Below, piece after piece: positions 1 to 8,414 of a DNA stretch of 64,000 nucleotides. Location of the stretch: positions 1,944,313 to 2,008,312 of the forward strand of contig NZ_MDKB01000002.1 of NCBI RefSeq assembly GCF_001715295.1, read 5' to 3'. Positions within the stretch are counted from its first letter, which is position 1. The number at the start of each line of letters is the position of its first letter. The notes beneath the pieces were generated by a model. The model worked only from the letters and a program-made list of their open reading frames with translations. It did no database searches and was not told where the DNA came from. The DNA is from Streptomyces griseus (GTDB lineage: Bacteria; Actinomycetota; Actinomycetes; Streptomycetales; Streptomycetaceae). Made by a program: the position numbers and the translations under genes.

Positions 1-1
1 G

Positions 2-799
2 GACCTGCCCGCCACGCTGGAGGAGCGGGTGCAGTTGTACCGCAGCGCCCTGTCCCGCCGCCGGATCCTCGTCGTGCTCGACAACGCGTCGGACGAACGC
101 CAGGTGCGGCCCCTGCTGGCGAGCGGCCCCGGCTGCCGGGTGCTGATCAGCGGCGGCCGCCGGCTGGTCTCGATGGAGGGCGTCAGACCGGTGCCGGTCG
201 GACGGCTCGACGACCGGGAGGCGCGCGAGCTGCTCGCCTCCCGGGTCGGCAGGGAGCGGCTGACCGCCGAACCGGGCGCCACCGGGCGGCTGCTGGACCT
301 CTGCGAGGGCCTGCCGCTGGCCCTGCGGTTCTGCGCGACGCGGCTGATGGCCCGCCCGCAGTGGCCGGTGGCCGCACTGGTGGACCGGCTGGAGAGAGGA
401 GAGGTCCGGCCGGACGAGTGGGAGGAGGGGGCCGACGAACTGTGGACCGTCCTGAGAGAGGGCGTCATGCGGCTGGAGCCGCCGCTGCGCCCCGTCCTGC
501 GCGCGCTGGCCCGTACGGAGCCGGGCTCCGTCTCACCCGCCTGCCTCGCGAGGCGGCTCGACTGGTCGGAGGACCGGGCCCGCGGCGCGCTGGAGGCGCT
601 GGTGGAGGCGGGGCTGCTGGAGGTGGTCGCCGGGAGACCCCTGGTGGGCGCGGTGGCCGACGGGGGTACGGAGGCGGCGCCGGGCGGGCCTCCTCCGTAC
701 CCGCCGGCCGTCGCGCCGCCGCCCCAGGACCGCTACCGGTGCACACCGCTGGTCAGGCTGATGGCCCGGGGGACGGCCGCCGTGACCGACGGTCCCTGA
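2..799 (+). CDS. SARP/AfsR-type regulator, C-terminal part (5' end outside window)
   Basis: The gene is cut by the left edge of the window; the frame is already open at base 2 and ends in TGA. About 265 residues remain. They resemble the NB-ARC/STAND ATPase half of AfsR-like regulators: a beta strand ending LVVLDNA (kinase-2/Walker B-like), then RVLISGG, then the GLPLAL motif typical of NB-ARC domains, then a winged-helix-like stretch. The DNA-binding N-terminus and Walker A would lie upstream. As the nearest large regulator to the peptide cluster it is a candidate pathway activator. The last 60 residues are Pro/Gly-rich and look like a tail rather than a domain. Confidence 0.7.
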   Translation, partial: DLPATLEERVQLYRSALSRRRILVVLDNASDERQVRPLLASGPGCRVLISGGRRLVSMEGVRPVPVGRLDDREARELLASRVGRERLTAEPGATGRLLDLCEGLPLALRFCATRLMARPQWPVAALVDRLERGEVRPDEWEEGADELWTVLREGVMRLEPPLRPVLRALARTEPGSVSPACLARRLDWSEDRARGALEALVEAGLLEVVAGRPLVGAVADGGTEAAPGGPPPYPPAVAPPPQDRYRCTPLVRLMARGTAAVTDGP

Positions 800-814
800 C
801 CCGGACCCCACGGG

Positions 815-1060
815 TCAGCCGGCCGGCGGAGTGCTGGGCGGCGGGGGCTGTACGTCGTTGATGAACGCCGCCAGCAACGCGGCCCAGCGCAGCCCCTCGT
901 CGTCCGCGACCGCGTCCTCCTCCGGGAACCCCTCCTCCTCCGGTCCGTCCCCGCCCACCCCGTCGGGGACGTCGGCCGGTGCGCACCCGTGCCTCTGTGC
1001 CCCGGTCCGCTCCGGAGTGTCCGGCACCTCGGTCGGATCCGGTGCGGCGTCCGTGCTCAT
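815..1060 (-). CDS. small acidic hypothetical protein (81 aa)
   Basis: Unrecognised. ATG at 1060 is preceded at normal distance by a good ribosome-binding site (GAGGAGG), which is the main reason to believe in it. The predicted protein is strongly acidic through the middle (runs of E and D), contains a short amphipathic segment LRWAALLAAFINDV near the C-terminus, and ends in a proline run PPPPSTPP. It contains one Cys. It lies convergent to the SARP/AfsR-type gene and divergent from the polyprenyl synthase gene. A small regulatory partner or a peptide precursor is conceivable, but nothing in the sequence shows it. Confidence 0.45.
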   Translation of the reverse strand: MSTDAAPDPTEVPDTPERTGAQRHGCAPADVPDGVGGDGPEEEGFPEEDAVADDEGLRWAALLAAFINDVQPPPPSTPPAG

Positions 1061-1417
1061 GGTTCCCTCCTCGTCGAACCGCCCCTGCCGGGCGTTCCCT
1101 CCAGAGTTGGGTACATACCTATGCCTTTTCTATACTCCGGGCCCCCGGAAGCACAGGCGGTCCCCGGCACCCCGCCTGCTGGCAGCTTCCTGAAGCGGGT
1201 ATTGCCGAGCGCGGCGGGCCGGCAGTTCCATGAACGCGTCAGGTGCAGTGCTCGCCCCGAACGCGGAGCCCACCTGTCCGGCAGGCGACCCCCCTCGTAC
1301 TGCCGGGACGCCCGGGGGTCCGGTCCCTTCGTGTGGCCGGACCACCGGAGTTGACGCGTGACGTGCCCGCCGTGCCCTCCCGCGACGCCGCGAGCCCGCC
1401 GAGAAGAGGACGAGGAC
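1061..1417. promoter_or_regulatory. divergent intergenic region before the polyprenyl synthase gene
   Basis: No convincing gene is visible here. The stretch separates the minus-strand 81-aa ORF from the plus-strand synthase operon, so it should hold promoters for both. It contains GCAGCTTCCTGAA at 1182-1194, a 13-mer repeated exactly at 6859-6871 upstream of the LysR gene, with related palindromes in front of two other operons. Around 1110-1135 it is locally less GC-rich. Confidence 0.4.
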
Positions 1418-2512
1418 ATGACTGCCACGGCCCTGCCCGGTTCCGAACTGCTGGCCAACCTGGCCGCGCACGACCCGCGCTTCCGGGAGCGGACGGCGCA
1501 CGCGCTGCTGGCCGTCGAGAAGCGTCTCCTGGCCTGCGCGGCGGACGCACCCGATCCGCGCGTGGCCGAACTCGTGGGCCACATCGCGACGGCGGGCGGC
1601 AAACGGCTGCGCCCCCTGCTCGTGCTGCTCGGCGCGGAGTTCGGGGAACCGTGGAGGGACGGCGTCGTGGAGGCCGCCGTGATCGCGGAGCTCGTCCACA
1701 TCTCCTCCCTCCACCACGACGACGTGATGGACGGGGCGGAGCTGAGGCACGGAGTGGCCAGCGTCAACGCGCTCTGGGGCGCCCGGCTGGCCGTGGCGGG
1801 CGGCAACTGGCTGCTCGCCCGCGCCGCCCGTCTCGCCGCCGAACTGGGCCCGGAGATGGTGCGGTTCCAGGCCGACGTGGCCAGCGAGCTCGTCGAGGGC
1901 CAGCTGCGCGAGCTGACGGGTCCCGGCGAGGGCGAGGACCCCGTCGCCCACTTCTTCCGCGTCACCTCGGGCAAGACCGCGGCCCTGCTGGCCATGGCGC
2001 TGCGCGCCGGGGCGCTGCACGCCGGCGCCCCGGCCGCGTACGGAGGAGCCCTCGACGAGTACGGCCGCCAGCTGGGCGTCGCCTTCCAGATCTCCGACGA
2101 CCTCCTCGACCTGGTCGCACCCGCGTCGAGCACCGGCAAGGAGCTCGGCAAGGACCTGGCCGCCGGGGTCCCCAGCCTGCCGGTGGTCCTGGCCGCCACC
2201 GACCGTCGCCCGGCCGGCGCCGAACTGCGGGAACTGCTGTCGTCCGGGCCGCTGGACGACCCGCGGGACCGCAGGCGCGCCCTGGACCTGTTCGCCGCCT
2301 CGCCCGCCCCGGCGGCGGCCGCGGCGCATCTGGGACACCGGCTGCGCCTGGCCCGGGAGGCGCTGGGCGTGTTGCCGCCGGGCCCGGCACGCCGGGCGTT
2401 GCACGCCCTGTGCGACTACGTCGACTCGCGCGTCGCCCGTACGGCGGACGCGGGGCACCGATCTGACCAGCAGACACGACAAGGGGTGGGACATGCCGAC
2501 GGAATCGGTTGA
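1418..2512 (+). CDS. polyprenyl (isoprenyl) diphosphate synthase
   Basis: A trans-isoprenyl diphosphate synthase of 364 residues, which condenses isopentenyl diphosphate onto an allylic diphosphate. Both aspartate-rich motifs are present: DDVMD near residues 101-105, after HH, and DDLLD near 227-231. The GGKRLRP motif that binds IPP lies upstream of the first. ATG at 1418 is chosen because it is preceded by a GA-rich ribosome-binding site and starts the conserved fold; an upstream in-frame start would add only low-quality sequence. The 3' end overlaps the carboxylase gene by 20 bases, so the two are probably co-transcribed. Chain length cannot be read from the sequence. Its link to the peptide product is unclear; it may serve quinone or terpenoid metabolism. 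Confidence 0.85.
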   Translation: MTATALPGSELLANLAAHDPRFRERTAHALLAVEKRLLACAADAPDPRVAELVGHIATAGGKRLRPLLVLLGAEFGEPWRDGVVEAAVIAELVHISSLHHDDVMDGAELRHGVASVNALWGARLAVAGGNWLLARAARLAAELGPEMVRFQADVASELVEGQLRELTGPGEGEDPVAHFFRVTSGKTAALLAMALRAGALHAGAPAAYGGALDEYGRQLGVAFQISDDLLDLVAPASSTGKELGKDLAAGVPSLPVVLAATDRRPAGAELRELLSSGPLDDPRDRRRALDLFAASPAPAAAAAHLGHRLRLAREALGVLPPGPARRALHALCDYVDSRVARTADAGHRSDQQTRQGVGHADGIG

Positions 2513-2558
2513 CGAACTGGCGGCGATCCGCGCCGAAGCGCTGAGCGGGCCGGGTGAC

Positions 2559-2648
2559 GCCCGCTGGCTCCGCGTCGTGCGGTTCCCGTTCGACTGCCGG
2601 GCCCTCGCATAGCGCGACGACGACCTGCTCCCAAGCAAGTTCCTCCTC
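2559..2648 (+). other. first parallel-complement block inside the carboxylase gene
   Basis: Read normally this stretch encodes nothing like a carboxylase and contains TAG at 2610. Replacing each base by its complement without reversing the order gives codons for RATEAQHAKGKLTARERI and then ALLLDEGSFKE, which is exactly the missing conserved segment between the N-terminus and EQLRRHRATG. The edges fall near 2559 and 2645-2648, and reading frame is kept on both sides. The reverse complement does not give this match. Confidence 0.85.
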
Positions 2649-3317
2649 GAGCAGTTGCGCCGGCACCGGGCGACGGGGTTCGGCCTGGAGGCGAAGAGGC
2701 CGTACACGGACGGTGTGATCACCGGCTGGGGGACGGTGGAGGGCCGGACGGTCTTCGTCTACGCCCATGATTTCCGGATCTTCGGTGGGGCGCTGGGTGA
2801 GGCGCACGCGACGAAGATCCACAAGATCATGGACATGGCCATCTCGGCCGGGGCTCCGCTGGTGTCGCTGAACGACGGTGCGGGGGCCCGTATCCAGGAG
2901 GGGGTGAGCGCGCTCGCCGGGTACGGCGGCATCTTCCAGCGCAACACCCGGGCCTCGGGTGTGATCCCGCAGATCAGTGTGATGCTGGGCCCGTGCGCGG
3001 GTGGCGCGGCCTACAGTCCGGCCCTGACCGACTTCGTGTTCATGGTCCGTGAGACCTCGCAGATGTTCATCACCGGGCCGGACGTCGTCAAGGCGGTCAC
3101 GGGTGAGGAGATCACGCAGAACGGGCTCGGTGGCGCGGACGTGCACGCCGAGACCTCGGGCGTCGCGCACTTCGCGTACGACGACGAGGAGACCTGCATC
3201 GCCGAGGTCCGCTACCTGATCGGCATGCTCCCCTCGAACAACCGGGAGAACCCCCCGGTCGTGCCGAGCGACGACCCCGCGGACCGGCGCGGCGACGTCC
3301 TGCTCGACCTCGTCCCC

Positions 3318-3407
3318 GGGCTGCCGTTGGCGGGGATGCTGTACGTGTTCCAGTAGCTCCTTGAGCAGCTGCTGCCGCTGAAGGAGCTCCAGGTGCTTGC
3401 GACCCGC
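3318..3407 (+). other. second parallel-complement block inside the carboxylase gene
   Basis: Same situation as the block at 2559. Complementing in place gives DGNRPYDMHKVIEELVDDGD followed by FLEVHERWA, the expected beta-subunit segment between DLVP and NIICALARLDG. The in-frame TAG at 3354 becomes ATC (Ile). The block is about 90 bases, the same length as the first, and again a whole number of codons. Confidence 0.85.
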
Positions 3408-4036
3408 ACCAACATCATCTGCGCGCTGGCCCGCCTCGACGGACACGTCGTCGGCATCGTGGGCAGCCAGCCACTCTCGTACGCCGGGGTGCTGGACATC
3501 CACTCCTCGGAGAAGGGCGCGCGCTTCGTCCAGTTCTGCGACGCCTTCAACATCCCGCTGGTCACGCTCGTCGACGTCCCGGGCTTCCTGCCGGGCGTCG
3601 ACCAGGAGCACGGCGGGATCATCCGGCACGGGGCCAAGCTGCTCTACGCGTACTGCAACGCGACCGTGCCGCGGATCTCGCTGATCCTGCGCAAGGCCTA
3701 CGGAGGCGCGTACATCGTCATGGACTCCACCTCCATCGGAGCCGACCTGTCCTACGCGTGGCCGACCAACGAGATCGCGGTGATGGGCGCCGAAGGTGCC
3801 GCCAACGTCATCTTCCGCCGCGAGATCGCCGCCTCCGACGACCCCGAGACGACGCGCGGCCAGTTGGTCAAGGAGTACAAGGCCGAGCTGATGCACCCCT
3901 ACTACGCGGCCGAGCGCGGCCTGGTCGACGACGTCGTCGACCCCGCCGAGACGCGGCACCTGCTCATCCGCTCCCTGGAGATGCTGCGCCTCAAGCACGC
4001 CGACCTGCCGTCGCGCAAGCACGGCAACCAGCCCGC

Positions 4037-4249
4037 GTGAGCGCCGTGCCCGGGCAGGGCGGTTCCCTGCTGAGAGTGGTCAACGGCTCGCCGACGCCCG
4101 AGGAGCTGGCGGCCGCGGTCGCGGTCGTGCTCGCCGCAGTCCAGCGGTCCGCAACGGCCGCCCCGGACACGGCGGCGCCCGCGCGGGCGCCGTGGCGCCG
4201 GGCGGAGGCCCCGGCCTCGTCCCGTGTCTCCTGGCGGGGCGGGCGCTGA
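4037..4249 (+). CDS. acyl-CoA carboxylase epsilon subunit
   Basis: A 70-residue protein starting GTG at 4037, which overlaps the TGA of the beta gene as GTGA and so is translationally coupled. The N-terminal stretch LLRVVNGSPTPEELAAAVAV is the signature of the small epsilon subunit that stabilises actinobacterial carboxylase complexes and links beta to the biotinylated alpha subunit. The rest is Ala/Pro-rich with a Trp-Arg-rich C-terminus, as in that family. No alpha (biotin carboxylase) gene is in the window, so the complex would need one from elsewhere in the genome. Confidence 0.8.
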   Translation: MSAVPGQGGSLLRVVNGSPTPEELAAAVAVVLAAVQRSATAAPDTAAPARAPWRRAEAPASSRVSWRGGR

Positions 4250-4379
4250 CCTGCCGGCGGATGCAGGTCGTTGCACGGCTACTTGAAGTCGGCGGGGACC
4301 TTGCGGAACGTGGCCGTCCAAAGGTCCGAGTGCAGATACGCGGCGGGACGAGCCGCGGGTGAAGACGTGGAGGATTCCC

Positions 4380-6539
4380 ATGTTCCGAGGGATCGGGCGG
4401 TTCTCGGTGAACCGCCCATGGACGGTGGTCGTGCTGTGGTTGCTGGCGACCACCGCCCTGATCGCGCTGGCTCCGCAGCTGAAGCCGACCGACGACCAGG
4501 CGGAGTTCCTCCCGTCGCACTACGAGTCGGTACGCGCGGTGCAGATCCAGCAGGACGCCTTTCCGCAGAGCCGTCAGCCCGCGGCCATCGGCGTCGTCCA
4601 GCGCGCCGACGGCGGCAAGCTGACGGCGGCCGACACGGCGAAGGCCGGCGAGATCGCGGCCGCCCTGCGGGACGAGAAGTTCGCGAAGATCACCGAGGTG
4701 GTGGCCGACCCGAAGGCGGTCTCACCGGACGGGAAGATCGCCCTCGTCCACGTGTTCGCCTCCACGCAGAAGGCCAACGACGAGACGCTGGTCGAATCCG
4801 TCGGTGAGCTCCGCACCGCGACCGCCGACCGGATCGGGAGCAGCGGGCTGGAGTGGGCCTACACGGGTCCGGCCGCCACCGTGCTGGACTCGATGGAGGC
4901 GTCGGACAGCACCGACGCCATGGTCATGATGGCCACCCTGGTCCTCATCATCGTGCTGCTGCTGGCCATCTTCCGCAGCCCGGTCATCGCCCTGATGCCC
5001 GTCCTCGTCATCGGGGTCGTGTTCATGGTCACCATGGGCGTCATCGCCACAGCCGTGGAACTCGCGGGCATGCGGGCGCCCGCCTCCATCTCCGCCATCC
5101 TCATCGTGGTGCTCTTCGGCGTCGGCACCGACTACACGCTCTTCCTGCTGTTCCGGTACCGGGAGCACCTGAGGGACGGGATGGAGGCCAAGGAGGCGCT
5201 GGCCACCGCCGCCGGCCGGGTCGGCGAGACCATCGCCTCCGCCGCGGGCGTGGTCATCGCCGCGTTCCTCTCGCTGCTGCTGTCGTCCATGGGCATGCTC
5301 AGCAGCATGGGCCTGTCGCTCGCGCTCGCCGTCGCCGTCACCCTGATCTCCGCGCTCACCCTCGTGCCGGCCGTGTTCTCGCTGCTGGGCACCAAGGCGT
5401 TCTGGCCTTCGAAGGCCTGGCGCACCCAGCCGAAGAACGCCCTCTCGGGCCGGGTCGGAAGCTTCGCGTCCCGCAGGCCCGGCCTCATCGCCGGCGTCTC
5501 CGGCCTGGTCCTCGTGGCGCTCGCCTCGGGGGTCCTCGGCTTCCGGGCGGAGTACGACACCGAGAGCTCGCTGCCGGACACCCTGGAGTCCGTGCAGGCC
5601 ATGGAGGACTTCCAGACCGGCTTCTCGGCCGGCCAGTCCGACCCCACGTTCGTCTACGTGAAATCCACCGGCGGGGCGCTCGACAAGGCCGCACTGGACG
5701 CCTACGGGAAGGAACTGGCGGACGTCGGCGGGGTGGCACAGGTGGCCCCGGCCGTGGTCAGTCCCGACGGCAAGGTCGCGCAGTACGGCGTCGTGCTCGA
5801 CTACCGCCCCACCGAGGACCGGGCCATGGAGCTCGTCGGGGGCGACCTGCGGGACACGGTCCACCGGGCGGCGCCCCAGGGCACCGAACAGTTCGTGGGC
5901 GGCAGCACCGCCCTCCTCGCGGACGTCCGGACCGCCGTGAACCGCGACTACAAGCTCGTGTTCCCGGTCGCCGCCGTGGCGATCATGCTCATCCTCGGCC
6001 TGATGCTGCGCAGCGTCATCGCCCCCTGGTACCTGATGATCTCGGTCGGTCTGGGCTTCGGCGGCACCCTCGGCGCCACCGTCTGGCTGTTCCAGAGCGG
6101 TTCGGGCGGGCTGCTGTTCATGCTGCCGGTGATCGTCTACCTCTTCGTCGTCGCCATCGGGACGGACTACAACATCCTGATGGTGGCCCGGCTGCGGGAG
6201 GAGGTCAGCAGTGGCAAGGAGCCGAGGGAGGCCGTCCGGCTGGCCGTCACGCACTCCGCCCCCACCATCAGCGCGGCTGCGGTCATCCTCGCCGGCACCT
6301 TCGGTGTGCTGATGCTCGCGGACAACGCCATGCTCAAGCAGATGGGCTTCGCCGTGGCCTTCGGGATCCTGCTCAGCGCGTTCGTGATGGCGATCCTCCT
6401 CGTTCCCGCGGTCACCACCCTGGCGGGACCGAAGGCGTGGTGGCCGGGCAACCGTGGCGCCGCGGCGGCGGACGAGGAGGCCGCGGAGCCTCTCGCCGGC
6501 CACGGCTCCGACGACCTCGTGGGCTCCCGGAGCCGGTAA
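4380..6539 (+). CDS. MmpL/RND-family exporter
   Basis: An integral membrane transporter of 719 residues with the actinobacterial MmpL layout: one N-terminal helix, a large extracytoplasmic loop, five helices, a second loop, and five more helices. The paired family motif appears twice: GTDYTLFLLFRYRE near residue 247 and GTDYNILMVARLREE near residue 594. ATG 4380 is preferred over GTG 4359 because GGAGG sits six bases before it. It lies downstream of the carboxylase genes with about 130 bases between, and is followed directly by a repeat that starts in its stop codon. It probably exports a lipophilic compound, plausibly the acylated peptide; the substrate cannot be read from the sequence. Confidence 0.85.
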   Translation: MFRGIGRFSVNRPWTVVVLWLLATTALIALAPQLKPTDDQAEFLPSHYESVRAVQIQQDAFPQSRQPAAIGVVQRADGGKLTAADTAKAGEIAAALRDEKFAKITEVVADPKAVSPDGKIALVHVFASTQKANDETLVESVGELRTATADRIGSSGLEWAYTGPAATVLDSMEASDSTDAMVMMATLVLIIVLLLAIFRSPVIALMPVLVIGVVFMVTMGVIATAVELAGMRAPASISAILIVVLFGVGTDYTLFLLFRYREHLRDGMEAKEALATAAGRVGETIASAAGVVIAAFLSLLLSSMGMLSSMGLSLALAVAVTLISALTLVPAVFSLLGTKAFWPSKAWRTQPKNALSGRVGSFASRRPGLIAGVSGLVLVALASGVLGFRAEYDTESSLPDTLESVQAMEDFQTGFSAGQSDPTFVYVKSTGGALDKAALDAYGKELADVGGVAQVAPAVVSPDGKVAQYGVVLDYRPTEDRAMELVGGDLRDTVHRAAPQGTEQFVGGSTALLADVRTAVNRDYKLVFPVAAVAIMLILGLMLRSVIAPWYLMISVGLGFGGTLGATVWLFQSGSGGLLFMLPVIVYLFVVAIGTDYNILMVARLREEVSSGKEPREAVRLAVTHSAPTISAAAVILAGTFGVLMLADNAMLKQMGFAVAFGILLSAFVMAILLVPAVTTLAGPKAWWPGNRGAAAADEEAAEPLAGHGSDDLVGSRSR

Positions 6540-6700
6540 GGGCTGTCCCGCACTTCCCGGCGGGCGTGCGACGACAGCTACGGCACCTCGCCGCGTTGTC
6601 GGAACGTCCCCATACATCCAGTATGCGGACGCCCCTCCGCCGTGCGATGCACCGCATCCGACGCCGCACGCCGATCCACCGGGAAGTGCGGGACAGCCCT
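6539..6700. repeat. 162-bp element with 22-bp perfect terminal inverted repeats (MITE-like)
   Basis: Positions 6539-6560 and 6679-6700 are perfect inverted copies, beginning AGGGCTGTCCCGCACTTCCC. The interior is also partly self-complementary and encodes no protein. The element starts at the last base of the MmpL stop codon. I recognise this type as a dispersed palindromic repeat of Streptomyces genomes, but cannot count copies here. It may act as a transcription terminator as well as a mobile relic. Confidence 0.65.
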
Positions 6701-6795
6701 CAGGGCATGTCCCGGAGGCGGCGCCGTCCGCCCGGGTCAGGACCGGCGGCGTCCGGTGCCCGAGCCCTCGGTCCCTCCGGGCCGCCCCGGATCAC

Positions 6796-6834
6796 CGCCC
6801 GCCCCCGGCCGGACCTCCCGGCCGGGGGCGGGCG
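6796..6834. terminator. intrinsic terminator hairpin, 17-bp stem
   Basis: A perfect 17-bp stem (6796-6812 with 6818-6834) and a five-base loop ACCTC, all G and C in the stem, followed by TCTTCC. It would insulate the LysR-MbtH region from upstream transcription. Confidence 0.75.
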
Positions 6835-6970
6835 TCTTCCGTCCCCCCGGCGGGCCGTGCAGCTTCCTGAAAGACGAGGGGAGCGAACAGTGGGGGTGTC
6901 TGTAGGATTTTGATACGGCGTTCCCGGTCATCGGAATTCCCGCCGCGGTATCGGCCGAATGCGAGGTGTG

Positions 6971-7291
6971 ATGCACGAGCGTGAGTTGAGAGCTTTCGTT
7001 TCGGTCGCGGAAACCGGACGGATGGATGCCGCGGCACGGCAACTCGGCTATTCCCAGCCGGCGATCACCTATCAGATCCAGTGCCTGGAACGTTCCCTCG
7101 GCTTCAAGCTGTTCACCCGGCACCCCGGTGGGGCCAGGCTGACCCGCGGCGGACGATCGGTCCTGACGTCCGCACAGGCGGTTCTGGCGCTCATGAGCGA
7201 CATCCGCGGCCCGCGCCCGGACGAGGACGCGGAGTGCGGACGGACGCCCGCCGGGGCGGCCGTGCCGATGGCCGGGAAGAACAGCGCCTGA
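6971..7291 (+). CDS. HTH-only LysR-like protein (106 aa)
   Basis: The first 70 residues are a clear LysR-type winged helix-turn-helix ([20 protein letters not shown], then [13 protein letters not shown], then LFTR and LTRGG). The usual 200-residue effector-binding domain is absent; after the HTH and a linker the protein ends with a short polar tail. ATG 6971 is chosen for the AGGTG in front of it. Codon use is slightly less GC-rich than in neighbours. It precedes the MbtH gene and is the only complete transcription factor near the cluster core. It could bind DNA without a ligand, or be a truncated relic. Similar short LysR proteins occur in actinomycete clusters, to my knowledge. Confidence 0.75.
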   Translation: MHERELRAFVSVAETGRMDAAARQLGYSQPAITYQIQCLERSLGFKLFTRHPGGARLTRGGRSVLTSAQAVLALMSDIRGPRPDEDAECGRTPAGAAVPMAGKNSA

Positions 7292-7397
7292 AAGGCGTGC
7301 GCCGATTCCCTTCGGCGGCGTCCACTGTTTCCGCGGCCGTTCCGGCGGAGATCTCTTCCCATCTTCTTCCCCTTCCAGAAACGTTGGAGAGAAAACG

Positions 7398-7616
7398 ATG
7401 AGCACCAACCCGTTCGAGGACAACGACGCCTCCTACTACGTGCTGGTCAACGAGGAAGGCCAGCACTCCCTGTGGCCCGCGTTCGCCGAGGTCCCCGCCG
7501 GCTGGACGGTGAAGCACGGTCAGGACAGCAGGCAGGCCTGCCTGGACTACGTCAACGAGAACTGGACCGACATGCGCCCGCTGAGCCTCCAGCGCCAGAT
7601 GGCCGAGTCGAAGTAG
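7398..7616 (+). CDS. MbtH-like protein
   Basis: A 72-residue MbtH-family chaperone of adenylation domains. It shows the family pattern: [20 protein letters not shown] at the start, [14 protein letters not shown] with the conserved Trp residues, and the C-terminal WTDMRP. A GGAGAG ribosome-binding site precedes ATG 7398. It sits at the head of a small operon with a type II thioesterase. It likely activates several of the six A domains in this cluster, which carries only this one MbtH gene in the window. Confidence 0.95.
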   Translation: MSTNPFEDNDASYYVLVNEEGQHSLWPAFAEVPAGWTVKHGQDSRQACLDYVNENWTDMRPLSLQRQMAESK

Positions 7617-7638
7617 GACGCGGCCGGAAAGGACGATC

Positions 7639-8409
7639 ATGCAGACGGTCTCCTCCGCCTCGGCGGTGTACCGGCCCCGGCCGCGTCCGGGCGCAGGCCG
7701 GGTCCTGGTGTGCCTGAGCTTCTGCGGCGGAGGCACCGCACCGTTCCGCCGGTGGGCCGACGTCATGCCCGCCGACGTGGAGTTGGCGCTGATCTGCTAC
7801 CCGGGGCGGGAGATGCGGTTCGGCACGCCGTTCGCGCGGGACTGGATCACCCTGCGCGACGACGTGGTGAACGCCGTCCGTGGCCTCACCTCCCGGCCCT
7901 ACACCCTGTTCGGCCACAGCATGGGGTCCTGGCTGGCCTTCGAGACGGCGGCCCAGCTCGAGCGCATCGGCGTCCCGCCCCCGTCCTCGCTCGTCGTGTC
8001 CGGCGGGGTGGCGCCCCACAAGCGCCAGGCCCACGGGGCCCACACCCCCCGCTCGGACGACGGCGACGACGCCCTCGTCGCCTGGATGCGCGCCTTCGGG
8101 CAGATGCCGGCGGTCGTGGCCAACGAACCCGAACTCCGCGCCATCGCCGTGGAACTGCTCCGCGCGGACCTCGCCGTGTCGGAGTCGTACCGCTTCACCG
8201 AGGGGACCCGGGCGACCGTGCCGCTGAGGCTGCTCTACGGCTCCGGCGACACCGCGCCCTTCGCCGAGGTGGAAGCGGACTGGAGGTCGCTGGCCGACGG
8301 CGGCTTCGAGGCCTGCGAGCTGCCGGGCGGGCACTTCTACGAGACGGATGTGTGGTCCGGGCTGCCGCGGTGGTGCACGGAATCCCTTCCGGGCACGGCA
8401 CGTCCGTGA
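7639..8409 (+). CDS. type II thioesterase
   Basis: A stand-alone alpha/beta-hydrolase thioesterase of 256 residues that removes stalled or wrong acyl groups from carrier proteins. It has the nucleophile motif GHSMG with Ser94 and the C-terminal GGHF with His232. The N-terminal LVCLSFCGGGTAPFRRW matches the family loop near the oxyanion hole. It follows the MbtH gene by 22 bases. A second thioesterase of the same class lies at 38377; the two may serve the polyketide and peptide lines separately. Confidence 0.9.
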   Translation: MQTVSSASAVYRPRPRPGAGRVLVCLSFCGGGTAPFRRWADVMPADVELALICYPGREMRFGTPFARDWITLRDDVVNAVRGLTSRPYTLFGHSMGSWLAFETAAQLERIGVPPPSSLVVSGGVAPHKRQAHGAHTPRSDDGDDALVAWMRAFGQMPAVVANEPELRAIAVELLRADLAVSESYRFTEGTRATVPLRLLYGSGDTAPFAEVEADWRSLADGGFEACELPGGHFYETDVWSGLPRWCTESLPGTARP

Positions 8410-8414
8410 CGCCG

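Larger units (their letters stand above)
2493..4040 (+). pseudogene. acyl-CoA carboxylase beta subunit (PccB/AccD-type), interrupted in this sequence
   Basis: The carboxyltransferase beta subunit of actinobacterial acyl-CoA carboxylases, which would make malonyl- or methylmalonyl-CoA for the polyketide sets. One reading frame (516 codons including stop) runs through the region, but two in-frame TAG codons at 2610-2612 and 3354-3356 break it. Recognisable blocks are EQLRRHRATGFGLE, the crotonase-like GPCAGGAAYSPALTDF, FLPGVDQEHGGIIRHG and the C-terminal DLPSRKHGN. Frame is never lost and overall length is normal. The two abnormal stretches carry the direct complement of the expected codons; both TAG stops correspond to ATC (Ile) when complemented. 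As written the gene is non-functional. A good ribosome-binding site (AAGGGGTGGG) precedes ATG 2493. If the complemented blocks are a record error, this is an intact gene. Confidence 0.85.

Noticed and set aside
3318..3407. Local DNA inversion as the cause of the broken carboxylase
   Set aside because: The reverse complement of the block gives AGRKHLELLQRQQ-type sequence with no match; only the unreversed complement fits.
2493..4040. Reading the two in-frame TAG codons as pyrrolysine or programmed read-through
   Set aside because: The residues around both stops do not match any carboxylase, and in-place complementation restores the conserved sequence with Ile at both places.
4722..6617. 631-residue minus-strand open frame opposite the MmpL gene
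   Set aside because: The His/Asp/Gly-rich translation mirrors the transporter codons; no motif is seen.
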